This document shows positions 12,102 through 24,386 of a DNA stretch of 64,000 nt, piece by piece. The notes under the pieces are model-generated. The model was not told the DNA's origin. It did no database searches and saw only the letters and a program-made list of their open reading frames with translations. Origin of the DNA: Agapanthus africanus (Eukaryota > Streptophyta > Magnoliopsida > Asparagales > Amaryllidaceae); assembly GCA_030015575.1 (NCBI GenBank), contig CM057340.1, positions 756,345,632 to 756,409,631 of the forward strand, in the 5' to 3' direction. Numbering within the stretch: position 1 is the first letter of the stretch; every line of letters starts with the position of its first letter. A program made the position numbers and the translations under genes.

Positions 12102-12875
12102 GTGTCATTTGAGGTATAAATGACGGATATTGGGCCATTTTTTCGGATGAAATCAATAAAGAGCGGGATCTGCGTCTTTACTCTTAAGGTTTAATTGCGT
12201 CTTTACTCTTAAGGTTGAATTCATCTTGTTTGTAACTAATATCACCCGTCAATGAGAATACTGTAGATAACATATCTTCTTGGGTAAATTACACTAAAAT
12301 ACCCTTAACTGCTATTTTTAAGGGTATTTCAGTGAATATAACCCCTTAAAAACCATAGTTTAAGGTATTTTACTGTAATAAAAATACTTCTGGTATTTTA
12401 ACGAGAAAGCTTGATGGTTAAGGGAATTTTAGTGTAATTTACAAAAAGAACAGCTACGCAATTTTCCTAGACAACAAATCTTATGAATATTGTATAGTTA
12501 GTTTTTTTTTTTTGCCGTGTTTGAGCCCAGCCCAACCGGCATTGGGTAGAAAATGAATGAACCTCTTTTCCCTAATCTAATTATTTTTCAATAGGATCTG
12601 AATGAATTCCATGCATCAACGGCTGTATTTGTCCCCAAACTTCTTCTCATGATCCAAATCATGTGCCTCTCACACGCTCCCTCTGACGTCAGCCTTCAAC
12701 CCAATCCAGTGATTCATTCATAAAATCATAAGAAAAAGCTGTGGAGCAAAGCGAAGACGACCTCTCTCTCCCTCCCTCTCTCTCAAATTCTCCCCTTTTC
12801 TCTGCAACTAAACAGAAAACTAGGGTTTCGATCATCAAAACAGAACAAAGATCCCGAATTTGTCTAATCTAAGAG
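12102..12875 (+). promoter_or_regulatory. Upstream region and 5' UTR of the DUF829 hydrolase gene
   Basis: About 770 bases separate the MITE from the start codon. A CT-rich tract at 12761-12785 and an AGGGTTTCGATC word near 12822 precede the ATG, typical for plant 5' UTRs. Short direct repeats (TCTTTACTCTTAAGGTT) occur at 12174-12213. Confidence 0.4.
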
Positions 12876-15800
12876 ATGCGGGGCAATGGCGGTCGATTCT
12901 ATTGGGGGAGGAAGGAGAGAAGAATTGACAAAGGGATCGTGGTGTTGTTCGCTTGGCTATCGAGCGAGGAGAGGAATTTGAAGCCTTTCATCGATCTCTA
13001 TGGATCTCTTGGATGGAGCTCTCTCGTTTGCCACGTCGATTTACTCACTTTGTAAGCCCTGTTTCTCTTAAACTTCTATGAATTTTTATGCAATTTTGGC
13101 TTTTGATGATAGAAATAGAATCATAGAACTGTGTAATTACTGTGTAACTTGAAGCATGATCTTTGGAAATACCGATATCGTGTATGAGATTGTAGGGAAG
13201 TTTAGCTCTGGGCGAAGTTTTTAGTTTCCTTAGAAATACAGAGCTTTGACGGACTCGGAGCTGTGCAAGCATTTTTTCCCCCATGGTTGCAATTTTTAGC
13301 ATGAATTTGCTTGGTTACGAGATATTGATTGGTATAACTATGGATACAAGTATTGCCATTGAGATTTAATAATTATAGAATTGCCATCGAGGTTTAATAA
13401 CTATAGAATTGCCATCAAGGTTTAATAACTATAACTATAGAATAATTATTTTTCTTCTGAGGGAAAAAATAAATGGTTATGCCGGAAAAGATAGATACTT
13501 AAGGGTGCATGAAGGTCATAGATACGGAAATAACACTTAGCCTTTATAATATCTTCATGCCGTAAGTCATATGGATATGATAGTAATACAGTTTGCTTTG
13601 AACTAGGATGATAGATAGGCCACCTTGCAAAGGTTGTTGTTAGGTTACAGTAGGAAGAGATTGACCATGCAACATAGGGTGATGATTGTATCAATCATTT
13701 GTTTTAGGGAAGGAATGTGATTCACCCAAATGTCTTGCATTCAAACACTTCAATCATAATTAGAAGAAAGATGAAACATACAGAACAAAACTTACATTCA
13801 AGTTCTATCGGCTGCTCTTCCTTAGGATGCACCATAGGCAGTGGAAATTTAGCATGAGAATTATGACCTACTGACCTAGGAAAATGATGTTCATAATGTT
13901 CTTATATTTTTTGGTTGTCTTTGCAATTCAATATTCTGTATCAGTTTAAAATCCCCATGCTCAAATGAGTCAAATCTATAACATGTGCAGGATATCCCCT
14001 GAGAAGGCCACATCTCTAGCTTCAGGGCTTCTAAATGAGCTACTTCAGGTTAGTATTATTGTATATCGCATAAATTTGTTAAATAATTTCTTTATGTTTA
14101 GAATGAGTGTATGCATGCATGCGGTCACGCGTGCATGGAAAAGTGGTCGTAAGAAGACCCCTTAGAATTTCATACTTGACAATCAAAATGATCCACACTG
14201 TCTATCATGATCAACAAAATAGACATGTACAAATTTTTTATGTGATTTGAACATTTATACACCATATATCAGCTGGTGTTAAATGCTCCACTATCGTCAG
14301 ACCGTTTATTTTTCCATCAGTTGATGCGTGCTTGAAAAATAAAAAATTGTATGGATGTTTTTGTTTTGCAAAACCATCGTAGAGCTTGCAGATCATGACA
14401 AATGGTGTATATCGTCTATTTTGATTGTGCGTCATTGGATATTATGCCGATTCCTTGCGTTGCATCATTGAGAGTCACCTTAGGGACACTATTCCCATAT
14501 ATGTATGCGTGTATCTACATACATACATACGTAGGTATGTATGCATATAAAACACACAAACATACCTATGAACGCACGCACGAGATAATGAATGCAACCA
14601 TAGCCATCCATTGTATTCTAGTTTGCACTTCTATTAGTCTGTAGGTAGATGGGATCTTTCCACTTAATTGTAGATGTTGCTCGCTCTACATAATATAGGC
14701 TTAAGTTCACTAAACTCCAAAAAAGTTTGGGCGTTTGCTAGGAAACTACCAAAAAGTTTCAAAATTACGAAAACCTACCATGCCTAATGGTCAAATGATA
14801 ACAGTGTTAACTAGACATGTAAAATGGCCATTTTGTTCTTTTAAATAAACACAATTAATTAAATTATTAATTATTAATAATTTTAATCATAGAATATTGA
14901 TGATGAAGTTGATGATGATGAGGAAGAAGGGGCGAGGAGCTTGGGGCGGAGGTGATGGAGGAGGCAGCGGTGCTTAAGACTAGAGGAGAAGGTCGGTGCT
15001 TGCGGGGGAGGAGGTCGGTGCTTGGAGGTGGGAGGTGGGAGGAGGATGCTGGTGCTTGGGCGGAGGACGCTGGGGCTAGGGAGGAGGAGATGAGGGCACA
15101 GGGCAGATGAGGAGGAAGAAGGCTAGGATTATGGTTTAATTTTAGGTTTAGGGTTTGTTAGTGAGGGAGGAGGATAGTGGTGGGGGGAGGTGTTGTGGGG
15201 CCAGAGGTGGTTGGATTAGGGTTAGGTTTCTCTGAAGGTTAGGGTGAAAGAATGAACTTATGAAGATAAGAGTAAATTTGGAAATTTTGATTTTTATGTT
15301 GATGTGGTAAGGCGGTGACGTGGCGCTAACGGTGATGACAGGTCACCGTTAGCTATGGTAGCTTTTTGTAGTTTCGAAACTTTTTAATAGTTTTCTGGAA
15401 AATGCCCAAACTTTTAGATAGTTTTTTGAACTTAAGCCTATGAATTATTGAATTAAGATGTTCTTAGGGAAAGACGGGATTTTAAAAAATGTTCTTGAGT
15501 TGATGGTTTCCTAGGATTACATTCTTAAAGTGATCAGAACAAAATGAAATCCGTCGACACTAGTTGGTATGTTCTTGAGCTGATTGCTTATAGTATTGTG
15601 ATCATATGGGCAAGTGCAGTTGTAAATGAATGGTTATATGTCAAGTTTGCTTGACTTGCATTGTTGGATCGCAACTTACATCTTTACTTTGTGGGCTACA
15701 ACATCGTTTTATTGATACGCTACATAGTGAGTGTTAAAGTAAAACTTGTGGGTTAATTATCCCACATTTATCTTATAGAAAAGTGTTAAAGGAAAGCATT

Positions 15801-16776
15801 GTAATAGCTGGTACTTATAATTGTTACAATAACTATTGTTGTAGCAAGTAGCAACACACTACAACAGCTGTGACAACAACCGTTGCAATAAGTGCTACTA
15901 CTGAACCTAATCTCTAACGGTTTACGTAAGATCAAATTCCATGAAAAGGATTCAACATCATTAAGGTATTTTGAATATCAAGTTTGCTTGTCCTTATGTT
16001 GGCATCAAGGTTCGAGTTTTCGTCTGAAACCACCGATACGCGATCGTTTTGTATAGGTTTTTATGCAGACCGATACGAAACCAACTATACAATCAGGTTT
16101 CGGCTGGAACCTGAAATAACTAATTTTTTTGCCGTTGTTGCTATCATCGTAATCGCAATAGGCCTTCATTGTTAGATCTGAGGTGTTTTCGTGGTGAGCA
16201 GTCGCTACTTGCTCGCCAAAGACGGTTGATCTCGACCCTTGAGAAAGCTATAAAAAACATGATAGAGATAGAGGGGATGTGAGAGAGAGGGGATTGAAAA
16301 ACAACTGATTAGGTCAATTTTTTTAGCTTTCAGGTCTGCTTAATTATTTTTTGTGGTTCAAGTGCAGAATCAAAATTGAGATCATACATTTCATTTGTGA
16401 TACAGCTGGTCATGCTATTTTTATCCTAGCCACAAAGGTCAACCCAAACCATATATTAGTACTTATCTAAGTATACTTTTCAATGTATTTTACATTAGGT
16501 CTTGTCTTGGCTGGATTTTTTAACACTAAGATCATTGTCTTGTAATATACAACCATAAATTTAATATATCTACATATATGTATGTATGTATGTATTACCG
16601 TCAAAACCGAAACCTGAACCGAGATAAGCGAAACCAATAAAATTTTGAGAAACCGAACCGAATCAGAAACCGAGTTCTCGAACCATGGTTGGCATTAGCT
16701 TATCTTAAGGGAAAACTAGGCGTTTAACCTTGATTTGTCAGATGCGGCAATCTGTTTATGGACGATTGTGTGTCTC

Positions 16777-16831
<55 letters not shown>

Positions 16832-19628
16832 TTTATGATATTCACAATCCGTTATAATTCTCTCTCGTCTGTGTGTCATGATTGTACATAATAGGGTTCA
16901 AGAAGCCATATGTTCGAACTTCATTATCGATAATTTGTATTTCTTAACCAACATTTATCTTGCCAGTTTCCATACGTGCGTTTGATGTTTAGTATTAATT
17001 GTTAAGTTTTGCTTGATATATATTGTTAGCCCACAACCTATAAACTTAAAAGTGAACGAACCTTTGACGGTAATATTACGTTTTTTTCTAACAGGAAGTA
17101 AACATTAGGCCATTGCCTATAGTTCTCACATCTTTTTCTGGAGGATCAAAAGGTTGCTTGTATAAGGTTCTTCAGGTATGCTTTTCAATGTTGAACTAGC
17201 TGCACAGTGTGCCTTTGTATTATTTTCTTCTTTATTTTGTTCTTTTAGTTTGCCTAAATGTTGAGTTACTGAAGAATTTTGCTTTCTCTATTTCTACATT
17301 TCTGGCAACAAACTTACTAACTGTGTATTTTTACAGTTAGTTGAGGGGAAATGTGAAGGACAACTTAACAAGGTATGTCCATATTCTTAAACATACTTAG
17401 AAGCATTATAGGGGATGTCTAATATTTGTTCATGCATATGTCACCGGTCACCCTCAAATTATATATTTCAAGAATGTAATCATTATGCAAGTGCAACACC
17501 ACTGTAAATAAATTAGAATATACTGTATACCATTTTCCATCAGAACTTGCTTTTAGATAGCTTAAGGCACGTAGCTCATTACAAGTTACTGGGTTCAGAT
17601 AAAACTTATTCTTTATCTTGTTACTGCAGGATGAATATCAGCTTGTTAGAGAATGTATATGTGGACAAGTTTATGATTCAAGTCCTGTAGACTTCACAAG
17701 TGAGCTGGTCCTAAAAACGTCTCAACCTCCAAGAGTAGTATCATTGATCACAAGAGGCATTGCATCCTGTCTTGACACTCTTTTCTCAAAAAGATTTGAA
17801 TCACAGCGCGCTGAATACTGGCAGACTCTTTACTCCTCAGTTGTAAGGATACCATTTCATTGTCACCTTCATTCTCTAGCTGAACATGCCTTTTTTCAAT
17901 TGGGGAAGTGGACCTAAAGTGTCATACAGTGATGCTGACACCTACTATTTAAAGCGATGTGATATCTCTCTCGTATTAAATATGTGATATCGCATTATTA
18001 AATATGCAACACCCAATGAGATATTGCATGTCAGCTCCATCCTAGGATGCATTCTATGGTCTCACAGTAGGGCCCAATTCCTCTTTTCATTTAAACTTAT
18101 ACAGAACTATATATGTGCAGAAATTTGGGCCATTTTTAATACTTTGTTCAGAAGATGATGACCTTGCTCCCTACCGGACTGTTTGCAATTTTGCTCAACG
18201 CTTGCAGGAGCTCGGCGGTGATGTTAAACTTCTGAAATGGAACACTTCCCCACATATAGGTGCTTCTTTGACTCTGTACTGCTTCGAGTTAATTTTCCGT
18301 TGTGATTGACTGATAGCCAGTAGTAGACCCAACTGATGCATGTACTAAAATGAAAATGAGAAAATAAGTGAGCACTAGATTATCAAGTTAAATATAGAAG
18401 TGGACACGATAACACCCACAACATACCACATCCAATAAGAGTAAAAATTTTGATGTGTAAAGATACTTGGCGCCATCAGTCTGTGGTTTTTGCATGTGAG
18501 TTAGTAGGTGACTGTTTTCAAGTAGAGCAGACAATGCTTATTTATCATTTTATTTTGAAGCGTTCACTATTTAAATTTTAAGCATCAAATTTTCTATTCT
18601 TCCCTTGGCCTCTCAAACCATTTAAACTTTTTCCACCTGCAGTTTGCCTTTGTAAATTTGTATTGGAGGAATAATTCCTCTTGCAGATTGAGTTTTGAAG
18701 TGAACTCATCCGTCTTTCGTCTATAAGAATAGTCCGTGTGTTAAGAAAATGTTATGCTTCAGGCAGAAAACTGCTGATCATGAACACTTCCAATACATGT
18801 GATGTGCAAAGAGAATACTTGCAACCAGGAAAGGAAACAAAAAAATAAAAGGATTCGTTTACATATTACACGGAATCATAGACAGTCTGATGGCTAGACA
18901 TATCACCCTGTTCAACGCTTTCTATGAATGTAGTGAGTAGAGAGAAGTAAATGTAATCAGGAAAATCAAAATTTGGTCAAAATATGATGGACCTTCAACT
19001 CGAAGGCCAATATGTGAATTGAAATATGTTAACACAAAATTGCAACATTCGCTTTCAATATCCTTGTGGTACTAAATTTTTCTCTAAAAAGCTTAATATA
19101 AAAAGTGAATACTCCAATGCAATAAACAAATCAAAAAACTTAAATTTTCCGAGTAGAGGCACACCAGCTCCAGAATCTGTGTATGGTTTCTCTTGTGACC
19201 TATATATTTATTTTGCAGCTCATTACAAGCACCACCATACTGAGTACAAAGCTGCAGTAGCCGAGTTTCTTACCAAGGCAGCTATTATCTATTCACATCG
19301 AAGGAACCTTGACGGAGAAACAACAAGTGACGATTTGAATGAGAGTAATCTTCATAAAGCAGCAATAGCCTCGAATGAGGGCCTAGCAATTGATCCAAGC
19401 GATGATTTCTTCTTGCCGAGCTCCATGGAATTCAACGAAACTATAGAAACAGTCTCTTCTGTTGCTGAGCAAAGTATAAATCCCCAAGGGGTCCTCAGCC
19501 AGATTCTGTATGATGTTTGCGTTCCAAAAAACATCGAAGGCTGGGATATAAAGCCAGGCATGTCCTTGAAAGGGAATCAGACGTCTGCTTTCAATCCTTT
19601 GAAATTCATCCGAAGGTCGAGATTGTAG
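12876..19628 (+). CDS. DUF829/TMEM53-family alpha/beta-hydrolase-like protein, seven exons
   Basis: Exons 12876-13051, 13991-14048, 17095-17175, 17337-17372, 17630-17842, 18121-18259 and 19219-19628 join in phase with GT..AG introns to 1113 bp, encoding about 370 aa and ending in TAG. The ATG at 12876 sits behind a CT-rich leader. The fold markers of the family are present: WLSSEE..PFIDLYGSLGW near the N-terminus, a nucleophile elbow SFSGGSKGC (Ser about residue 96), SEDDDLAPY (acid residue about 200-202) and SPHIAHYKHH (His about 236) followed by EYKAAVAEFL. This order matches DUF829 proteins; TMEM53 is the animal relative, placed at the nuclear envelope/ER. Whether the plant protein is enzymatically active is not known to me. 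The C-terminal about 105 residues after the domain are polar and low in recognisable motifs. Intron 2 (14049-17094) is 3 kb and hosts two TIR elements and a GA microsatellite. Without splicing at 17843 the frame would run into an intronic stop at 17917. Confidence 0.9.
14696..15440. mobile_element. TIR element with about 100-bp inverted termini, GA-rich interior
   Basis: The left end begins TAGGCTTAAGTTCA and the right end, reversed, begins the same way. Similarity continues for about 100 bases through AAAAGTTTGGGC, GAAAACTA, AAAAAGTTTC and CTACCAT. The centre (about 14915-15250) is strongly purine- and GC-rich (GAGGAGG, GGTCGGTGCTT repeats), unlike the AT-rich ends. Long TIRs fit a Mutator-like or foldback element, but no clear target duplication was found. 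The GC-rich core could be captured host sequence; that is inference. Confidence 0.65.
16006..16687. mobile_element. hAT-like MITE with perfect 8-bp target duplication
   Basis: The element starts CAAGGTTCGAG and ends CTCGAACCATG (10 of 11 inverted-repeat matches). It is flanked on both sides by GTTGGCAT, at 15998-16005 and 16688-16695. An 8-bp duplication with short TIRs is typical of hAT. The subterminal regions are full of GAAACC / GGTTTCG words. It lies in intron 2 of the hydrolase gene. A related shorter copy lies at 32525-32979. Confidence 0.85.
16776..16827. repeat. (TG)n(AG)n microsatellite
   Basis: A TG run at 16776-16790 passes into a perfect (AG)18 run at 16791-16827, in intron 2 of the hydrolase gene. 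Confidence 0.95.
18260..19218 (+). other. Intron 6 of the hydrolase gene
   Basis: A 959-bp intron with a GT donor after 18259 and a TTTTGCAG acceptor before 19219. Apart from AT-rich sequence nothing was recognised. The open frame that starts at 19026 is only the intron tail fused to exon 7. Confidence 0.7.
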
Positions 19629-20944
19629 TCTCTTTTAAGTAAATATGTAGAATATCTTTAGGAATGCGATTAATGTGAATATGCGCGGAGATGAGCGAGT
19701 GTACAGATGAGATAAATCTTGTATTTACACAAATTTTTATGTAAATATGAGATGTACAGTGTTGTAGAATGTGTTCTTAGTGTTTTGAGATGAACTATGT
19801 CACATGCTTATTCCTGGTGGCAGCAGTCATACGCTTTTGTTGTTTCAGATGATTTCGCTGATGAACTTTAAAACTAAAATATGTTGCATAATAGATTCTC
19901 GAAAGGATAATGATGTGCAATTTTTTTCTTTGGTGATAGTTGAATTTTTATTGCAAATTCTAATAGGTTATGTTGGCAGAGGTCAATGAATAAATTTATA
20001 TCCATTAGTGGTTTTTTCTTTTTCTTCATTGGAATTCTTCATTGAAACTCATATATCTTCCTTGGAACTTTGGTTTTCATCAAATTATCATTTCTCTTGA
20101 AGTCCCTGATCAAGAAGCAACATATAAAGTCAAGGGTAAATCGTAAAATAGCCCACTGTCCGCCTCTGGAGTTGTCTGAAAACCTCTCTAATTTTCAAAA
20201 TTGTTGGAAAGAGCATATTGTTCAAAAAATTGCAAGTGCTCTGATATTACAGGCAACCGGTTTGATATTACAGGCAGCCGCGTAGATATTACAGGTGGTA
20301 TTAAGGGATTTTGATTGGGCCCGAGGTTTTTTAACAAGAGAAAACCCCCCAAGGGGTTTTACACAAGTTTGAAGCAAGCCAGAGGCTTTTTGACAATTTA
20401 CCCTAAAGTCAAATATGGGCTATCAATTTATGGCAAACTTGTTAATTAATAAGTTTATATTATTTATTTTGTTCCAAAGCATCCAACAAGCAACATAATA
20501 TGAAGAAGACTGGCTCGGAATCGTACTAAATAAAGCAACCATCAAAGATGCATAAATGTACTGAAACCTTAACAAAAAGGATGGAAAATAAAAACCCACA
20601 GAGATGTTGCAAAATTGATAATCACCTGTCCTTTGGAGACTATTAACATTATAACCTTTCTAGACTTTCCAAACCCCTAATGTCTTTTAATAATTGTTCT
20701 TCAGAAAAGATGATTTTCTAATTTAAGTAGAATTTGTTTTTGTGCTGTTTAGAATAGAGTTTGTTTTGTGTTCTTTAGCACAACCCAGAAAGTAGTTACT
20801 TTTTTTAAATATAATTTCGTTCATTAAAATAATTTTTTAAAAAAACTGTTTCTTTTCCTTACACATTTCCCCCCTAATATATATACACAAAACAAACCTA
20901 CCAGCTTTTTCATGCTAGCTTCGTAATCTTTATTTAGTTTTTTT
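19629..20944. other. 3' flank of the hydrolase gene and spacer
   Basis: Contains the probable 3' UTR (about 19629-19800). Further right, direct words GATATTACAGGCA(A/G)CCG occur at about 20239-20281. No other gene or transposon was recognised. Confidence 0.45.
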
Positions 20945-21045
20945 GAGCGACCTATTTTTATTTTGCAAACCTTGAAGCTGAGTACAAGCTAGACTGTTGT
21001 GACCGAGTTCCTTACCAACGCTGCTATTATCTCCGGACCATGTGC
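20945..21045 (+). pseudogene. Decayed duplicate of the start of hydrolase exon 7
   Basis: The sequence GACCTATTTTTATTTTGCA followed by GAAGCTGAGTACAA, GACCGAGTTCCTTACCAA and GCTGCTATTATCT parallels 19197-19296. That stretch covers the end of intron 6, the acceptor and the codons for TEYKAAVAEFLTKAAIIY. The first bases of the exon, including the catalytic His region, are deleted here. Because the intron end is included, it arose by genomic duplication of the neighbouring gene, 1.75 kb away. Confidence 0.8.
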
Positions 21046-21497
21046 AGGAAGGCACTAACTAAACCAAAGTGTGAAAGCATTGCAAAATTTCATTTTCAAA
21101 GGTTATTGCAATATATGATTGATCTATAAATCTGTTATCAAAATAAAAAATAAAAAAAATCGAAGTGAAGATATAATATGTGAATTAAATGGGGGTGCAA
21201 AGATTCAAAACTACAGTTCATATTGATTTTCATGGCTTAATGCACGTGCACACCGATTTTCATATAATTTTGATACTTGTTGTGCTTGTATCAAATGGTT
21301 ACAAGAGGTGTTAAAATGCTATGGGTGTTGCTTTCTCAAACGCATGTTTTTCTTGTGATTATGGGGCGGAATCGCATGTTTTTCTTGTATTTATGGGGTG
21401 GAATCAATTTTCCACATTTTATTTCAGTGTTCCTTTTCAGTGGTTGTACGGATTACAGTTCTATCCAGAGTGAGACTTACCGTACTTCCTTCCAGAT
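21046..21497. other. Spacer before the LINE fragment
   Basis: AT-rich. A duplicated word (GCATGTTTTTCTTGTGATTATGG and a near copy) occurs at 21341-21397. Part of this stretch may belong to the LINE fragment, but no motif could be read. Confidence 0.35.
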
Positions 21498-21690
21498 GAT
21501 TTTCTTAATACTTGGATATGGAATTCTGCTACACTTGCGAAGGATGTCTTTGCCCTATTTTGCACCGCTGTTTGTTGGAATTTATGTTTGGAACGAAATT
21601 CTAGAATTTTTGGTGATTCTTTCAAATAGGTTGATCATATTTTTGACATCATTGCTGCTATGTTCTTGCAATGGACATGAAGCTATGGGC
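21498..21690 (+). pseudogene. LINE ORF2 C-terminal (zf-RVT region) remnant
   Basis: In the frame starting at 21498 the translation reads DFLNTWIWNSAT..DVFALFCTAVCWNLCLERNSRIF. This is the tryptophan-rich tail after the reverse transcriptase of plant L1-type LINEs and related RT pseudogenes (W..A..W.(I/L)..ERN.RIF). It is closed by TAG after GDSFK (about 21627) and TGA after QWT (about 21677). No RT core is present. Confidence 0.72.
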
Positions 21691-21699
21691 AGAAGAAGA

Positions 21700-22041
21700 A
21701 AGATAGATACAAGAGATCCATCGAGTTCCGGCACTTCCCAAGTTTTAATCCGCTGGAGTTAAAATTTTAACTCTCAAATATATAAAAATACCTATATAAG
21801 TATTTTAACAAAATACACCATAGTGATTAAGTTTTGACCAAAACATGATCAATAACAAGACAAAGACTTGTGCATCACTAGTGGAACCCGCTATCTAGGG
21901 ATGTTCCCTTTAACACAACCCAAAACGGAGTTGTCTCAACTCAAAATTGAGTTGATTTGTTACATCCCCTATCTAGATGCCCTCTCCTGATCTCGGAAGG
22001 CCCCTAATTGGGGTGTCCTGACACTAACAGGGTCGAGAGAT
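21700..22041. other. Spacer with short inverted words next to the copia LTR
   Basis: The segment 21890-22012 has paired words: CTATCTAGGGATGT against ACATCCCCTATCTAGATG, and ACTCAAAATTGAGT. These could fold, but no TIR element could be delimited. Confidence 0.35.
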
Positions 22042-22733
22042 TGTAGGATATCTTGCTCATCATGCAAAGATTTAAAACGCAGCGGAATGAATAATTTTAA
22101 AAAACTAGAGAACAAGAACACCCAAAACCTTAGAAATCAACCGAAAACATTAACTTGAACACTAAATGAAAGTTAATCTAAGGGTTTGGAGTGCTACAAC
22201 TTTTTAGCATGTCCGCCTAATCGTTGAAGACCCCTTCTAGTCTCCACTTGGTAGGGATCGGAGCATGCACGAAGATCTCCTCGTCAAAGATGATCCATCT
22301 TGAGATTTCTCCAATCCAGACTTTAGCTCCACTAGATCAAGATCTTAATAAAGTAACTTGCTAGGAATATATAGCAAGAAATGTAGAATTTGGCTCACTT
22401 CATTTTCTCTCAAATGCTCTCTTTTTCTCTTAAGCGAAAATCAAGAGAGAGAGAAAAAAAGTTTGGAATTAACTATCTTGAGAGAGAGAGAGAGCAGCCA
22501 TAATAATCCAAATGAAATATGCTAGAAGCCTCTCTCATTCTCTACAATTCTCTTTCTCTAAAGGACTCATTTCCTTATTTCACAAATAAAGAAATGAGGT
22601 GGCAATCTAGAAACATTCAAGTAAATATCATATGTATCATATGCACATTATGAAAATGTATCAAATACATAAACACGTATTTGTATCAAATACAAATACA
22701 TAATGAGAGATAAATAAAGTGAGCATAATACTA

Positions 22734-22792
<59 letters not shown>

Positions 22793-24000
22793 TTAAATCA
22801 ATACTTGATTTAATAATCTGGCTTAGTCGGCTATTATTATGAAAATATCCGATTAAAGTACGTGTATCAAATATATGTATTTAATCGAACTCTTGTGTGT
22901 ATCGCCATACGCACTCTACATCATTTCGTCTGAGTCAGGAAATCTCTGTGTGGGACTCTAAAGACTTAACAATACGCTGGCAGTAGCTTTAGGATTATAT
23001 CCATAACCCATAAGCACGTCAGCGGTACTAGCTGCACGTAATGACTATCCAGGTGTTGATCGAAAGAAGGTCGACAAGTAAGCTCGCTTGTACCCTGCAG
23101 AGCCTATGAGTGAAAATCACCATATAGTCCGGTCTTTTTGTCTAAGAGTACCGCATACCGGGTCTGAGAAGTGGAAACCGTCAGACTTCCAATAACTCAA
23201 TAATTCGTGCCGATGTCAAGCTCATAACCAACTGAGAAACTACCGATAACACTTATCGGTCAATCTCATCTGTCCTGGCCAGAGACTTACAGTTATAACC
23301 AATCGTGCACAGCACGACATCAACTCCCTATATCGGGAGAGACGAACCCCTTCCGATCACTCACTGCCTCGATATGGCTTGGGACTGACCCAATTAAAAC
23401 TTGTTTGCACGGCTTTTTAAAACCGTGGTAGAGTAGTAATCAAAGCACAGTGAGAACCATAAGACACTATGGCGATCTCAGGTCTACAAACAACCCTGTA
23501 CTCATGTCACCGGAGAACTATTATCTGACGATAGGTATAATACCACCTACGAATTCTCGGTGAGTCCTTCCAGTGTAACTCATACTACAATAAGCACATG
23601 TATACAGCTATCGGTGTCAAACACCAATAGCTGTGAGATAAACTATCGCCATCCAACCGGGTCAGAAAACGTACGCACTAGTCTAAACTGGAGTATCGAT
23701 ACTAGTCTCGATACTCTAAAACTAGGAACATTTAAAGATGTGCTTATGGACTACTTATGCCCCAATAGTATGATCCCTATCATTAATCCTGGTAGTCAAG
23801 TAAAGATCCTACGGGCTTTATCATTATGTATTAGCGACACGTAATAACAAGTAAAATGTATACACATAGATGATAAAAACAAATCAGATAGCATACTATC
23901 ATCTCGAGCAAGATTGTTCTATCCGTATAAGTCCACCTTCAATTACAGTAATTGTCATCTTGTAATTACAATAATCGTCTTGAGGACGCTATATCCAACA
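22042..24000 (-). mobile_element. Ty1/copia-type 3' LTR, about 1.96 kb
   Basis: On the minus strand the LTR runs TGTTGGATATAGC (24000) to GATATCCTACA (22042), with TG..CA ends. It is immediately preceded by a purine tract, AAGTGGGAGAT, at about 24001-24011, and then by the end of a copia RNase H frame, so this is a 3' LTR. No tRNA-Met primer site follows its 3' end, as expected. A (TA)27 tract lies inside. A related LTR lies at about 45.0-46.3 kb in the same orientation. Confidence 0.75.
22736..22789. repeat. (TA)n microsatellite in the copia LTR
   Basis: Uninterrupted TA repeat of about 54 bases. Confidence 0.95.
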
Positions 24001-24186
24001 ATCTCCCACTTGCACTTAAGGTCAAGTATTACGGTATCGCATACCTACATCTCATGTGTTATCATATATCCAACTTCTCTACTAATAGTTTCACAAACCA
24101 TGTTCGAGAAATAGCCTCAGTGAATGGATCCACTACAATATTTCTAATTTTATCTCTCTTAATCTCAATCTCGTGATAATCAACTA
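24001..24186 (-). pseudogene. C-terminal remnant of copia RNase H
   Basis: The minus-strand frame upstream of the purine tract reads ..VVDPFTEAISRTWFVKLL.. and then a stop. This matches the copia RNase H tail (VADPFTK.L). Only this last piece of the polyprotein remains. The internal region is cut by the TAT-like element whose LTR starts at 24387. Confidence 0.6.
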
Positions 24187-24386
24187 TCTCCGGAATCAAG
24201 CGATACCTGTCTTAGAATTTGTTTGGATAGATGGTAGGACCAAGTTCATAAATGAACAATTTATCCAACAACTTCTTAGGCTGTATTCTCTGTTGAGTCA
24301 TAATCAATATCCAACGTTACGTCTACCTCAGTATCCCTCTTGGAACTCTTTTCAATATACTGTATCTCAGAAGAGGGTAAACTTAT
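24187..24386. other. Short stretch between copia remnant and TAT-like LTR
   Basis: A 72-codon plus-strand frame (24173-24391) is open here, but I recognise no domain. It may be further decayed copia internal sequence. Confidence 0.3.

Noticed and set aside
19026..19628. 200-codon single-exon gene
   Set aside because: It is the end of intron 6 fused to exon 7 of the hydrolase; the acceptor at 19218 and homology start explain the real part.
21277..21762. 161-codon plus-strand open frame
   Set aside because: Another frame of the same DNA shows the LINE tail motif. The long frame itself is hydrophobic without family features.
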